Shown: one piece after another, positions 53,859 through 63,755 of the stretch
Layout: each line of letters opens with the position of its first letter
Numbering within the stretch: the first letter of the stretch is position 1
NCBI RefSeq assembly: GCF_907165205.1
Contig: NC_058195.1
Span: forward strand, 29,532,936 to 29,596,935
Length of the DNA: 64,000 nt
Origin: Coccinella septempunctata
Lineage: Eukaryota > Arthropoda > Insecta > Coleoptera > Coccinellidae
Direction of reading: 5' to 3'
The notes under the pieces: model-generated
Told to the model about the DNA's origin: nothing
The model's database searches: none
What the model saw: only the letters and a program-made list of their open reading frames with translations
Made by a program: the position numbers and the translations under genes

Positions 53859-53914
53859 TGGGGCCACTCTTTTTCATTATCTACATTAATAGTATTAAAG
53901 CTTGTTTCCACCAT
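52700..53914 (-). CDS. Codon-aligned reverse open frame over the viral insert
   Basis: 404 codons without a stop, start at 53912-53914 (just inside the LINE part), stop at 52700-52702. Each codon lies exactly opposite a forward codon, the register of the reverse ORF of ambigrammatic narnaviruses. The predicted peptide is Arg/Pro-rich with no recognised domain, as is usual for those reverse frames. Whether it was ever translated is unknown. Its last bases on the plus side belong to LINE sequence by coincidence. Confidence 0.4.
   Translation of the reverse strand: MVETSFNTINVDNEKEWPQMTFPDCSSSALCRYGYGNLPSFQTCRGVLPQVVLAPKSPPTSYHLSLRTPLVVRIPNSVQDDAPAARSNNSIDRACALCHGYAVEPDLLGHPRVDKVSGIEFRVHPGKRKINTVQVLPDLSQTGSAMPTVGGRALTVLRQHNLGPQHALRRPRGNRVLQRLYGREPEFSFVRSTALFREQSDSGAISFNFDPYIGQPGIRIQLELLPCPLRERGHCERSPQTTIVPAGAEGFPKSARMRETSSSQFSGVEDRDHDVIELSHESRVDAQDGIAHRLTTFRVLDFIHHSCCGRKRDIRWQPFRIRRRHQMPDRYVAQHHETHHNAASPTPRPECGLRGNRPQRHRVHERAEGPAGESQVERLPSRIRIAARTSESARWSPGRSSQQV
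52781..53858 (+). pseudogene. RdRp-like forward frame of the viral insert
   Basis: About 355 codons up to the LINE junction without a stop; no ATG start is apparent because the upstream side is cut. In order: Arg-rich segment, LPPAATVVDEIQDAKRREAM, the PRELGGAGFPHP motif, an Arg-rich helical stretch (VEVERDRARVGLLAEERRAA), WSEVMLPQ, and a basic tail with YLVNPRVTKEVWLDR. In narna-like viruses this arrangement belongs to the C-terminal part of the polymerase. No TTA, CTA or TCA codon is used in this frame. Sequence similarity could not be tested here; a different GC-rich origin remains possible. Confidence 0.5.
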
Positions 53915-54525
53915 CGCCTGATACTTCTCTACGCGGATGATTTGAAAGTTTACCTACGTATCAAGACTATAGAGGACTGTTTTAGAATGCAGGAAGATTT
54001 ACAACGGTTGACTGAATTTTGAAGGCGTAACTTTTTGATATTGAATCCCTCGAAATGAAAATAAATAAAATCAATTACACGTACGAAATTGATAACGAGC
54101 CAGTAAAATACTCAAGTGAGGTGGTTGACTTGGGGGTTACACTTGACGAGAAGTGGTCATTTAGAACACATATTGAAAAAACAATTAATGCATCTAATAG
54201 GTTGGTTGGATTCGTCAATAGAAATAGTAGATTCCAATAGCCCTAAAGTGCTTATTTCTCTGTACTATTCACAATATGATATTCATAAAAACAGAATTCA
54301 ACGAGTGCAGAATAAATTTTTGAAATTTTTGGCCTTTAAAACACAAACTCAAATTGATGATCGAAACTACAAGCCTTTAAGATATAAATTTAAAATTTTG
54401 GAGCTCGAGAATGATCGAACCGTAATGGATCTCTGTACACTCCATAAAATCATCAATCATCACATCAACTCTTCGTGCCTACTTTCAAGAGTCAGTTTTA
54501 GAGTACCTGGTCGCGATGTTAGAAC
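53858..54525 (+). pseudogene. LINE reverse transcriptase, C-terminal part
   Basis: The plus strand begins abruptly with SHLGPLFFIIYINSI, then ILLYADDLKVYLRI (catalytic YADD), then VVDLGVTLDEKWSFRTHIEK, YDIHKNRIQRVQNKFLKFLA and SFRVPGRDVR. This is the second half of an RT and the following C-terminal region of a CR1/Jockey-type LINE of the same kind as at 454-870. Stops at 54022 and 54240 and a small gap after the SRFQ residues break it. The left edge joins the viral-like island; the right edge joins Harbinger sequence through the shared AGAACGTACATTCA. Confidence 0.8.
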
Positions 54526-56097
54526 GTACATTCAATTATTATAGATTGTCCCGGGCCTTCGTGCGGTGGAAAATGCTTTCGGAATTTTATCTACAAAATT
54601 CAGAATATTTCTTCATCCTATCGAATTGAGATCAGAAGATGTGGAGAGAGTTGTGTTGGCAGCTTGTGTTCTACATAACTTTTTGAGAAAAAACTGGCGA
54701 TACTGGTATATCTAGCAACTATGATCCAGAACATCCGGGCGAGGTTGCTGTTGAAGCGAATTTTACAAATTTACAAAAGGGACCTGCATCAGAATCTGCA
54801 AAACAAGTTCGAGATTTATATAAAAACTCTTTTTATGATGAAGGTATCGTACCATGACAAGACAACTACATTTAGGTTCTATGCTGAGTTTTTTTGAAAT
54901 ATATTCGATGATGTATATTGTACAACAGCATATAGTCAAATAAAATGAAACAAAATGATTAACGAACGGCATTTCTATTTATATAAAAATAGAATCAGAA
55001 AAATATTGAAAATATAATAATAGGAAGCTTCTCTCTCTAACATTAGTTTCGACAACATAAAGTATAAATTCTAACAAAAACAAAAAAAACACAGTATTTA
55101 CACAACTAAACAAAAATGAAACGAATACACTCAGAAATTATAACAATAACTAATCATACATATTATTTTTATGTAAATTTGACGTGAATGTTCTATAATA
55201 TTGTTTTACATTGTTCGACATTGGCTGCAACTCTTGGTATCGGAGACTTTCTGTCGTTTGAGGCTCATTATTTTGAAGAACAACTCTCGTATGTCTCCGA
55301 ACGTTGCCCATTTGTGGTTCAAATAATATGTCACTCAATAGCTTCTCAGTGACAATTCCTGTCTAGGGAGACAATGATCTGTGTTTGTCTGCTATATTTT
55401 TGCCAGCTATATCGAACTTGTCCTCTTCTGGAGAACTGAGCTGTGCGGAAACTCCGTCAAACTCTTCTGTTTTCTTTGTTTTCTTGGGGCCTTTGTAGAT
55501 GCTGATGATGTACTAGGTATTGTATTTGCCGGTGCAATTGCATCAATTGACTCCTAAGATGTAGGGAACATCGTTTTGTCCAAATGGACATTTTCGTCCA
55601 CTTGCGATACCGAGAGTAACAGTGAAATAGGCCAGAGGTGAAACTACATTGTCTAAGTTCGATCAACAAGGAGAGATAATAAATACATTGAATGTGAGTT
55701 GACCAATAATTATGATGTACGTAGGAGCAGTGCATGTATCGTGCAAGTGAAAATGGCAGAAGCAAAATTAATTGATCTGATAAGTGCTAGAATATTACAA
55801 TGAAATGAGAAGAGCAAAATTAATTAATAAAATGAGAAAAACAATCATAATTAATCAGAGAAGAGCAAAATAGTATAATTAATTTACATTACGTTGGACT
55901 TGAAGAGTGCTAAAATTTATCAATAAATCAAAATTCACAGAGACGGACTGCTTACAAGTAAGTACGGTTAGAACGTCCATCAGAAAAACAGAAGATACAA
56001 TAAATCATGAAACGAGAGTACTAGAGATAATCACTAACCATTGGTTTCAATGGGTGCAGAATGCTGAGAACATGCTCATTGAGCCAGATGAATGAAC
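54523..56097 (+). repeat. Harbinger 3' region, copy 2 (pairs with 34386-36575)
   Basis: Starts inside the transposase end (FNY then a frame-broken LSRA/VENAFG region, AACVLHNFLRK at about 54660-54690). It continues through the convergent BESS-like ORF remnant (55150-55338) to the common end AGCCAGATGAATGAA. It lacks the 605-bp insertion of copy 1. A 17-bp insertion after GGAATTTT near 54588 and other small indels show it is independently decayed. Confidence 0.85.
55150..55480 (-). pseudogene. Harbinger accessory protein remnant (copy 2)
   Basis: Same BESS-like region as in copy 1 (SDILFEPQMGNVRRHTRVVL), but a TAG replaces a sense codon near 55365 and about 20 bp are missing near 55455. Broken. 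Confidence 0.5.
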
Positions 56098-56102
56098 ATA
56101 AG

Positions 56103-56280
56103 TTTTTTTTTTGTGTAGCAGGGGGAAAATCTGCAAGTCAGACGAACCACCCTCTCCTGAGGGGGAAAAAGTGTGGGGATTCCCACTTTCCTGAGCTCGA
56201 GACCCACTAAAAACCCTTAACTGCTTCTTGAATATAGGTTCCGGGCATTTGCCTATAAACCGTTCATCTCTTAGTCGGTT
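56103..56280 (-). repeat. 5'-truncated Jockey 3' UTR copy
   Basis: Reverse complement of the last about 170 bp of the LINE at 63830-64000 (GGGTTTTTAGTGGGTCTCGA, CCCCCTGCTACAC). The poly(A) tail appears as a T-run at about 56103-56112. A typical dead-on-arrival insertion. Confidence 0.85.
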
Positions 56281-56589
56281 TTCTTTGTTTTGTGATTGGA
56301 TCATGATTTTTGATAAATCAGTGAGTATTGGCCCATGAACATAAGTGATTAATTAATGTTTGAGGACTAGCTCATTCGTGTGAATGAAATTTATTTCATT
56401 TTACCTACTCATTACAAAAATTAAATCGTCTCAAAAAAAATAGATCATCAATTTTTCGTGCAGAATGAACAGACTAAAAATAGAAATAAAAACAAAACAA
56501 AACTCTGAAAATGATTGATGGTCAGCATGGAATATAACAACATAATAAAATGTTAATAGAAACAGCAAAAAACAGAAAAAATATACTCT

Positions 56590-57191
56590 GGTAATAATTT
56601 TTTTTCCTAGTACTTATATCACTTGTTTCGGTAAGTATTATAAACAAAAGTCATCACCCGAACCCATCATTTATCTGTAAAAATTTCCTTATTATGCGAT
56701 AAAAATTCGTCACATTCGTGCTTTTTTGGTGGGATTTTCTTATCAATGTGTTCCCTTAAATAGGCAGTAACCAATTTTTTTTCTTTCTCAGACCACTTCT
56801 TTCGGTTGCCCGTTTTAGGTTTTTTCACAGGAAAAGATTTTTTTTTGTATTTTTCCGAAAGCGATTGAAATAAGTCGTTACTACTGTTTTCAACCGTTTC
56901 ATATTTCTGAATTTCTATTATACTGATTCTTTTCACCTCTCCCGCGCGTCGTCTATTGAAAACCTGCAGAGACGTTAACGTTGCCTCTGCTAAGTCCATC
57001 CAGGCCAAAATTGAAAAGCTAATTTTCATGGTTTCTAGGGCGTCTTTTCTCTTTTTGGTCAAATAGTCGCACAGTTTTTTTATGTCTCCCATTGTGGGAA
57101 GTGTAAAAGTTTTTGACCTGATCATTTTAAGTTGAGTTTCGGCAACGGTTTTATGCACATTCACGTTGACTTCTTGTGTGAAAGCTTTCAA
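56590..57191 (-). pseudogene. Crypton-like recombinase, second half (composite copy 2)
   Basis: A 174-residue open frame fuses box I (NRRRAGEVKRISI) almost directly with the C-terminal SANT-like block RKKWSEKEKKLVTAYLREHI, because the intervening region seen in copy 1 has been removed without breaking the frame. A TGA replaces the Cys codon of copy 1 near 56667, with WVRVMTFVYN following. The catalytic box II/III residues are absent, so recombinase activity is excluded; a DNA-binding-only product is conceivable but unsupported. Confidence 0.6.
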
Positions 57192-57382
57192 AATATCTTT
57201 TGCATTTTTTTCATGACATCCTTATGATTTTTAAAGCATTCAATAATTAATATTTGGCCAATCTGCTTCAGTAGTGTGTCCAAACTGAACGCTACCGAAG
57301 GAGCTTTTCATATGAGTTAATTGTTTCACTGTACCGGGCGCACTTGTTCATAGCGGTCAAAACCATGTCCACAAACTTGGGG

Positions 57383-57920
57383 TCATAAATATAAATAAAT
57401 AAATAAGTTAACGGCATGTGGACAATTATTCGATTCTGAGAAAGGCAGGATTTGAACCGCGAAACGCCTAGCTTCTCTATATTTTTCCACCATTTTATTT
57501 GGATAGATGATGAGTTCATCATATTGGATTATTCTACACTCGTCATGATCCCTCGGTGGTGGAAATAAATGATTCTTTACCGTGGATGATGCCTTAGGGT
57601 GTAGTCTTCCTGTAATTTTTGTGCTCAGTAAATTGGGTAATCTTTTATTATTGAAATCAATGTTTGCGCAAGATTTGAAATGTTCCCGGAGTGTATTTTT
57701 CGAAAAAAATCCTTTACAGTTAGCACATGCACTGAAATCCTTTCCACTGTCTGCTGTTTTTAGGCCGTCGCGAAACAATAAGTTCTCCATCATTGAAATT
57801 CTCATTCGTTTTGAGAAGAAAGTTTCCCCTTTTCCTAAATTCTCCAAAGATTTTGACCCTTTTGATGTTACCTTTTGGTAACATCATGAATTTTTTTAAC
57901 CTCGTCCTCACTGCTATGCT
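57383..57920 (-). pseudogene. Crypton-like recombinase, N-terminal half (composite copy 2)
   Basis: Minus strand shows FFSKRMRISMMENLLFRDGL, DFSACANCKGFFSKNTLREHFKSC with a complete Cys-Cys...His-Cys finger, then KITGRLHPKASSTVKN and YDELIIYPNKMVEKYREARR. The other frame (57720-57911) supplies GEFRKRGNFLLKTNENF. Frameshifts divide it. Less damaged than copy 1 in the finger region. Confidence 0.55.
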
Positions 57921-58689
57921 TCTTCTCCAAATGCCTAGATATTTTTTGCTGCTTCTTTCGGCTTCTTGTCTCCTTTTCTTCCGCGAGACTCTGTTATTTT
58001 CATATTTCTGTCATCGCACCCTGGTTCGGTCAACGAGGCAGATAAATAAATTTGAATTGCTTTCAAAGGGGAGTCATTGGACTAATTCAGTTTATTCACT
58101 TTTTCAATATTCAGATCCATTTCAGACAAAATAGAAGATAATGCTGAATTCCGATTAGCATTTCGTGAATTATCGGTGTCCGTTTCTGGAAAGTCAAAAT
58201 CCGGATCATCACCTGAATCGTCTTCATCAACTGAAATTAATAATAGAATTCAGACAAAATTGAGTAGTTATACATTCATGTATTCATTGCCGTATCCCGT
58301 TACCGGGAATAAATCTACAAAACTACAAAAAAAAAAATAAAGGACCACAAAATAGCGACTGCGCGATATTTTATTTCTCTAGAATTAGGAAATAAATGTC
58401 TGTCGCTAAAGCTCCACAAAATGAAAATATTCTCTGAACAGAGGGTTCAGTTGTTTCCAAATGAGTTGAATTTTTTCAGAATGACTTTTTTTTTCACGAT
58501 TTTTCAGGGTGTTCCAAAACGCAGTGGTCATTCTGAAGCACTCCATAGTCTAGTTAGATTATTTGAAATAAAATTATATCTGGAGGAGGTGTCAATTTTA
58601 ATTTATGTACTCGTTAGGTAAATAGCTATTCCAAATTAAAAATAAAATGACCTATAGCTTATTTAAATTTCAGAAACGTAGAACTACAC

Positions 58690-59046
58690 GGACTTTGTGA
58701 TAGGTCGGAAAGGGGTTACTGCGCTGTTTTGTTTCTCAAAATATTTCATATCGACGGAAATGCTTCTACTAGTTTTGTTATTTCGGAAAGTAAGGTATCC
58801 CCGCTAAAGAAAATTTGTATAGGGCGATTCGAACTTTGTGGGGCAGTTTTGTTGGCAACATTGATCAAATTTGCCCTTCAACTATTCTCTGATAAATTTT
58901 CGTTTTCTAATGTTTATGCTTGGTCAAAGTCGCAACTAGTTTTAGCATGGCTTCGCTCACCTTCTTACCCGTCTAAAAATTTTGCAGCTGAGAGGGTTGC
59001 ATATATACAAGAAAAGATTCCATCTGTGTTTATTCATTTTGGATAG
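58690..59046 (+). pseudogene. BEL/Pao pol fragment (composite copy 2)
   Basis: Same segment as in copy 1 (SKVSPLKKICIGRFELCGAV, NVYAWSKSQLVLAWLRSP), with few substitutions, and the same end at the Helitron-derived tail. Confidence 0.8.
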
Positions 59047-59212
59047 AATTTATTATAGAATTACGGAATACCATATTTTTAGTGAAAACTTTCTTAGATG
59101 ATTTAAGCAAATACCCTTGATGTTTTGTCTTTACCACGCCTACCTTCACGGATTCCCAAGAGCGAGCTCTTGAGCAACATAAAGTTGTCCATGACAAAAG
59201 ACAGGACTCGCT
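59040..59212 (-). pseudogene. Helitron helicase C-terminal scrap (composite copy 2)
   Basis: Matches 27590-27770, including SRARSWESVKV. It ends at GGACTCGCT, immediately before the LINE 5' end. Confidence 0.75.
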
Positions 59213-59647
59213 CATTCCGAGTCAATCGCTTGACAGGAGAAGACGTGCTACAGTGCTCCTAGTGCTATAAAAGAGAAAGCGGACGAGAAAGTCACAGTGC
59301 CGTAAAAGTGAAAGCGGAGGTGAAAGTGCCCACTAACAAAGCTACGGAATATTTGATTCCGTCTGTGGAGTTTTTGTAGGTTACATATTTGTTATCGGAA
59401 TTTTAATTCATTAAAATTTTCAAAGTTGGTGTTCATCCTAAGTGTCCAGGGATTTTTTCTCGTTGGTACTGCAGAAAACATCAGGTGAGCTTATTTTTCG
59501 TATCTTTCTTTCTGATTTTTCTCATAGCGTAGAGAATTTTTGATGAGCCGTTTTGTTTTTATGCATGAGATACATTTTTCTTTTGTCTTGAAAAATTTTA
59601 TTTCCAATTTCTTTGAGTAGCAAAGTAATTATTAATTAGATTTTAAA
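59213..59647 (+). promoter_or_regulatory. LINE 5' UTR with presumed internal promoter
   Basis: 435 bp between the 5' end and the first ATG. Jockey-clade elements carry an internal promoter here; the initial CATTC is of the kind seen at their transcription starts. No experimentally assignable element was identified. Confidence 0.35.
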
Positions 59648-61044
59648 ATGTCTGACCATTCGGACTGCGATTCCGTAATGGAAGAAGACGCGCCAGAAAT
59701 CGCTAATGTCGTGTCCGAACACGATATTTTGAGAGAGGAGAACGCAAGTTTGAAAGCGAGGGTGAATGAGTTAGATAGATGCGTATCTAGCTTAGTTGCT
59801 GAGATTAAAAATCTCAGGGAGAGGCTCGAGTTGCAGGAGGGAAATAAGGAAAGTCCTTACTCCAAAGCACTCAGAAGAACATTATTTTGAAAAATGTCCA
59901 AGAAGTGAACTTACCGGTTCAAAAACAGAAGATGGAGGTGGTCAAAACCCCTCAAACCAAAATTTCCCCACCCGCCAAAAGAGTGAGAAAGGATAGCTCC
60001 TCGTCCAATGAAGATACAAACAAGAAAAGAGTCTTGGAAACCCCAGCCCAAGAGAAAACCACTCCAGTGGAGAGAAAAGAAAAAATCCCCCCAGTTACCC
60101 TGAGAGGTACGTCCGAATGGACGTCAATTTCCAACGCGTTAATGCGAAACGGAATAAATTACAGCAGAGCGACTACTGTGAAGGACGGAATTAGGGTCGT
60201 CCCACAAACCCCACAAGATCATCGAAGGATGACTGAATTCCTCCACAAAATCAACAGAGAGTTTTACACTCTCCAACGAGAAGAGGAGAAGAAAATTTAC
60301 GCGGTAGTGAGATACCTACCGCTGGATGCAGATATCCCGACGATACTTGACGACCTCAAGGATCAAGGGATCGTCGATGCTGAGGTCATAAGGATGACCT
60401 CAAATAAAACAAAAAATCAGATGCCCTTATTGCTGGTTAAAACCCAGAATAAGGGTATCTTCGAGGTGTGAAGGCTCTACAACATGAACTGTGTTGTTGA
60501 ACCTAAGAGAAGGACGACCGGGCCTGGACAATGTTACCGCTGTCAGCGATATGGACATGCCCAAAGTAAGTGCACTTTTCCATGGAGGTGCGTGAAATGC
60601 TCCGGTAATCACAGCTCCAAGGAGTGTACGCTTACCAGGGAGAACGAGGAGCGAAATGCCTCTTGTGTTCTCTGTGGAGAGCAAGGACATCCAGCCAGCT
60701 ACAAGGGATGTAGCGAATGGAAATTGGTCACTAAAAAGACCAAGAGATCGCCAAGATCGAACCAGACCAGCTCGAGGCCAACAGAAAATACACCGAGGCC
60801 ATCCCCAAACTCTTCGGAAGTGAAGAAACCCCAGGAAACTGCAACCAAAGCAGTCAAAGAGACGAAGAAACCAGAGAAAAAGACGGAAAAGGCAAAAACC
60901 GTCAAAAAAGCCGAAACCAGAAAAGGAATTTCTGGAATCACTGAGGAACTGGATAAGTTCACGAAAAACCTCCTCAGCACGATGATGCAGAATCTGGAGA
61001 AAGAGATTGAGAAGAAGATGCAGCAAATTATTAAGAATATTTAA
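59648..61044 (+). pseudogene. LINE ORF1 (gag-like), one frameshift and one stop
   Basis: ATG at 59648 with an acidic N-terminus and a coiled coil (ENASLKARVNELDRCVSSLV). A single-base shift near 59880 is followed by a Lys/Pro/Ser-rich linker and an RRM-like region (KIYAVVRYLPLDADIPTILD). A TGA occurs at 60469-60471. The same frame then has three zinc knuckles: CYRCQRYGHAQSKC, CVKCSGNHSSKEC and CVLCGEQGHPASYKGC. A Lys-rich tail follows. ORF1 binds LINE RNA. Its TAA overlaps the ORF2 start as TAATG. Both lesions lie upstream of the knuckles, so no complete ORF1p can be made from this copy. Confidence 0.9.
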
Positions 61045-63677
61045 TGGCTGACACGACGATAAAGAACAATCTCATAATCGTCTCTTGGAACGTCGAAGGA
61101 TTGAGAGCCCGCAGATCAGAATTCGAAGAACTGATTGAAGAGAAGAGACCGGATGTCATAGCTCTCCAAGAAACGAGACTTAACCCCAACGTTCGGATAG
61201 CATTTCCCAATTACGATATTTACAGAAATGATAGACCTAACAGCACAGGTGGCGTTGCTATACTGGCTAGAAGGAATATGGATCACCATTTCGACCAAAT
61301 ATTCAATGGACAAGAAGTAGAAGCAATATCGATTATTGTGAATACTAATCGAGGGCAAGTGAAGATTATTTCAACTTATAAATCACCGGATAAGGACATG
61401 CTGGAAGAGGATCTAAAAATGCTACTAGAAGGAAGACACCCGAAAATCATAATTGGTGATCTTAACTGCAAATCGCAGGAATGGAACAGTAGGGTGGAAA
61501 ATACGAACGGGAGAAGACTGAAGATTTATGCTGAAAAACTTAATGCAGTTGTGATAGGACCTGATATACCGACCTACATACCAAGAGTAAATGGACTACC
61601 CGATGTACTGGACATTGTCGTAATGAAAGACATCACTGAAGAAATCAGCATTGATACAATAGAAGACGGAACTTCAGACCACAATCCCATAGAATTCATA
61701 GTGGGACATGGCCCAAGAAACGAAGAAGAGACACAAACCAAGGATCGCACAGACTGGGAGAAATATAAGAATTTACTTCAGGAGAAAATCAGGGAAATTC
61801 CCCAAATAAACACCCAGGATGAATTAGATGAAGCAGTTGAAAAATTGGAAAATCAAATAAAAGAAGCCTATGAAGAAAGCACCAAGAGAATAAGGAAACC
61901 AATTCCGAAACATTCACATGGAGATACGCCAAGGGATATAAAGGAACTTATAAAAAAGAACAGAAGACTCAGGAAAATCTACAGAACAACAAAAAGAGAA
62001 GAAGACAAGAAGAAACTGAATAAGCATAGTCAGATATTGAAAAATGCTTTAACAGAACTGCGTAATAACAGATGGCACCAGAGATTAAGGGAACTGAATA
62101 CAATAGATCACTCGGCTTGGAAAATGCAAAAACGCTTACGACGAGAACAGACAGTTATACCTCCACTGCATGGAGCAAACGGAATGGTATATACGAGACT
62201 TGAAAAAGCCGAAGCACTTGCCGACACAATTGAGAGAGAAGCCAGAATAAATTACAGAAATGATGATGACAATGAAGATCTAGAAGAAGAAGTGGAGGCA
62301 AACGAAGAACTGATGATGGAACCACCGGAAACCGAAATCATTCCAAAACCGGCTCCACCAACAGAAATCAAAGAGATAATAATGAAACTGAAAAACCGGA
62401 AAGCACCGGGAGAAGATAGGATAACGAATTATATGTTGAAGAAATTGCCTAGAAAAGGAATAGCAGCCTTGACGAATATAACAAACGGAGTGATGAGGAC
62501 CGAATACTACCCAAAGAGATGGAAAACTGCAGAAATGATAGTTTTCAACAAGCCTGGAAAGGAACGGAAATTTCCTCAAAATTATAGACCAATCAGCCTA
62601 CTATCAGCACTAGGAAAAGTCGTCGAGAGGGTTATCGCCAAAAGGCTGAATGAGGAAACAGAAATGTTGAAGATAATCCCACCCGAACAATTTGGATTTC
62701 GACGAGAACACTCGACTGAACTCCAATTACTACGGCTCATAGAATACGTCACCGAAGGAATGCAGACCAAACAGGCCACAGGATTAGTTCTGATGGATAT
62801 CGAGAGAGCTTTTGATAGAGTATGGCACGAAGGCCTAATCTACAAGATGAAAAAAGCAGGATATTCGACCAAGCTATGCAAGATTATAAGGAACTATCTG
62901 AGGAATAGAAACTTTTATGTGAAGATAGATGGAGCAACCTCTCAAACCAGACAATTGGAAGCGGGAGTGCCTCAAGGATCGGTACTTGGACCTCTGCTTT
63001 ACGTAATATACGTTTATGATATCCCGAAGAACGCTAGGAATATGCTCACCTTGTACGCAGATGACACAGGAATAGCGTTCAGACATCGACGCCCAGAGAT
63101 CATACACCGGAGACTGCAGGAAGCCATAGATGAATTACTCAAATGGTGCATCAAATGGAAAATCCAAATCAATGGAAGAAAGACTCGAGCAATATTACTG
63201 CAAAAGAGAAGATTGAGGATGGAAGAAAACCTTGAAGTTGATGGACAAGAGGTTGAATGGAAAAATGAAGCAGCATACCTAGGTGTGACGCTTGACAGAG
63301 GACTTACATGGAAAAACCACATCAAATGTGCTGTTGATAAGACAAAAGCCGCAATGAGTAAACTTTATCCACTCATAGGCAGAAGAAGTCATATGAATAA
63401 GAACATCAAGTTGACGATGATTAAAACTATTGCGCGACCACAACTCACATATGGATCGGCGGCATGGGGCTTCGCAGCCAAGACCCACATCAAGAGAATA
63501 CAGGCCACTGAGAATAAACTCCTAAGAATGGCGATGGACGTACCCTGGTTTGTTAGGAACAAACAAATCTACAAGGACTTGGAATGGGAAACAGTTACAG
63601 AATTTATGAAGAGAAAGGCGGAAAGGATATTCGACAATGCCAAACAACATATCCAAATGAGGAACTACGAAGATTAG
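61044..63677 (+). CDS. LINE ORF2: AP endonuclease and reverse transcriptase
   Basis: 877 codons. The N-terminal endonuclease: IIVSWNVEGLRARRSEF (Asn), LQETRL (Glu), IIGDLNCKSQEWNS (Asp, Asn), DGTSDHNPIEF (catalytic His). The RT: RKAPGEDRITNYML, NYRPISLLSALGKVVERVIA, GFRREHSTELQLLRL, LMDIERAFDRVWHEGL (first Asp), AGVPQGSVLGPLLYV, LYADDT (catalytic pair). A C-terminal region with WGFAAKTHIKRIQ follows. It nicks target DNA and primes cDNA synthesis there. The frame ends after RNYED, and 30 or so residues present in the copy at 37.0 kb continue in another frame to about 63755, pointing to a small insertion near 63650. All catalytic residues are retained. Confidence 0.95.
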   Translation: MADTTIKNNLIIVSWNVEGLRARRSEFEELIEEKRPDVIALQETRLNPNVRIAFPNYDIYRNDRPNSTGGVAILARRNMDHHFDQIFNGQEVEAISIIVNTNRGQVKIISTYKSPDKDMLEEDLKMLLEGRHPKIIIGDLNCKSQEWNSRVENTNGRRLKIYAEKLNAVVIGPDIPTYIPRVNGLPDVLDIVVMKDITEEISIDTIEDGTSDHNPIEFIVGHGPRNEEETQTKDRTDWEKYKNLLQEKIREIPQINTQDELDEAVEKLENQIKEAYEESTKRIRKPIPKHSHGDTPRDIKELIKKNRRLRKIYRTTKREEDKKKLNKHSQILKNALTELRNNRWHQRLRELNTIDHSAWKMQKRLRREQTVIPPLHGANGMVYTRLEKAEALADTIEREARINYRNDDDNEDLEEEVEANEELMMEPPETEIIPKPAPPTEIKEIIMKLKNRKAPGEDRITNYMLKKLPRKGIAALTNITNGVMRTEYYPKRWKTAEMIVFNKPGKERKFPQNYRPISLLSALGKVVERVIAKRLNEETEMLKIIPPEQFGFRREHSTELQLLRLIEYVTEGMQTKQATGLVLMDIERAFDRVWHEGLIYKMKKAGYSTKLCKIIRNYLRNRNFYVKIDGATSQTRQLEAGVPQGSVLGPLLYVIYVYDIPKNARNMLTLYADDTGIAFRHRRPEIIHRRLQEAIDELLKWCIKWKIQINGRKTRAILLQKRRLRMEENLEVDGQEVEWKNEAAYLGVTLDRGLTWKNHIKCAVDKTKAAMSKLYPLIGRRSHMNKNIKLTMIKTIARPQLTYGSAAWGFAAKTHIKRIQATENKLLRMAMDVPWFVRNKQIYKDLEWETVTEFMKRKAERIFDNAKQHIQMRNYED

Positions 63678-63755
63678 TCGACTACGATCCAACAGAAGAA
63701 GCTAGAAGGTCAAGAACCTACCACCGAAGACCGAGAGATCAGTTAAGGATTTAAA

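Larger units (their letters stand above)
56281..59214. repeat. Composite unit, copy 2
   Basis: Second copy of the recombinase + BEL/Pao + Helitron-tail unit; see copy 1 at 43168-47470. It lacks the piggyBac insertion, and about 120 bp are deleted around 56840. It ends against the start of the Jockey element. Confidence 0.85.

Noticed and set aside
52823..54022. One 399-codon gene
   Set aside because: The frame crosses from the viral-like island into LINE RT at about 53858, so it is two unrelated pieces that happen to be in frame.
60427..61026. Minus-strand frame of 199 codons opposite LINE ORF1
   Set aside because: Reverse of a Lys/Glu-rich region gives Phe/Leu-rich codons without stops; it is not codon-aligned like the viral island and has no motif.
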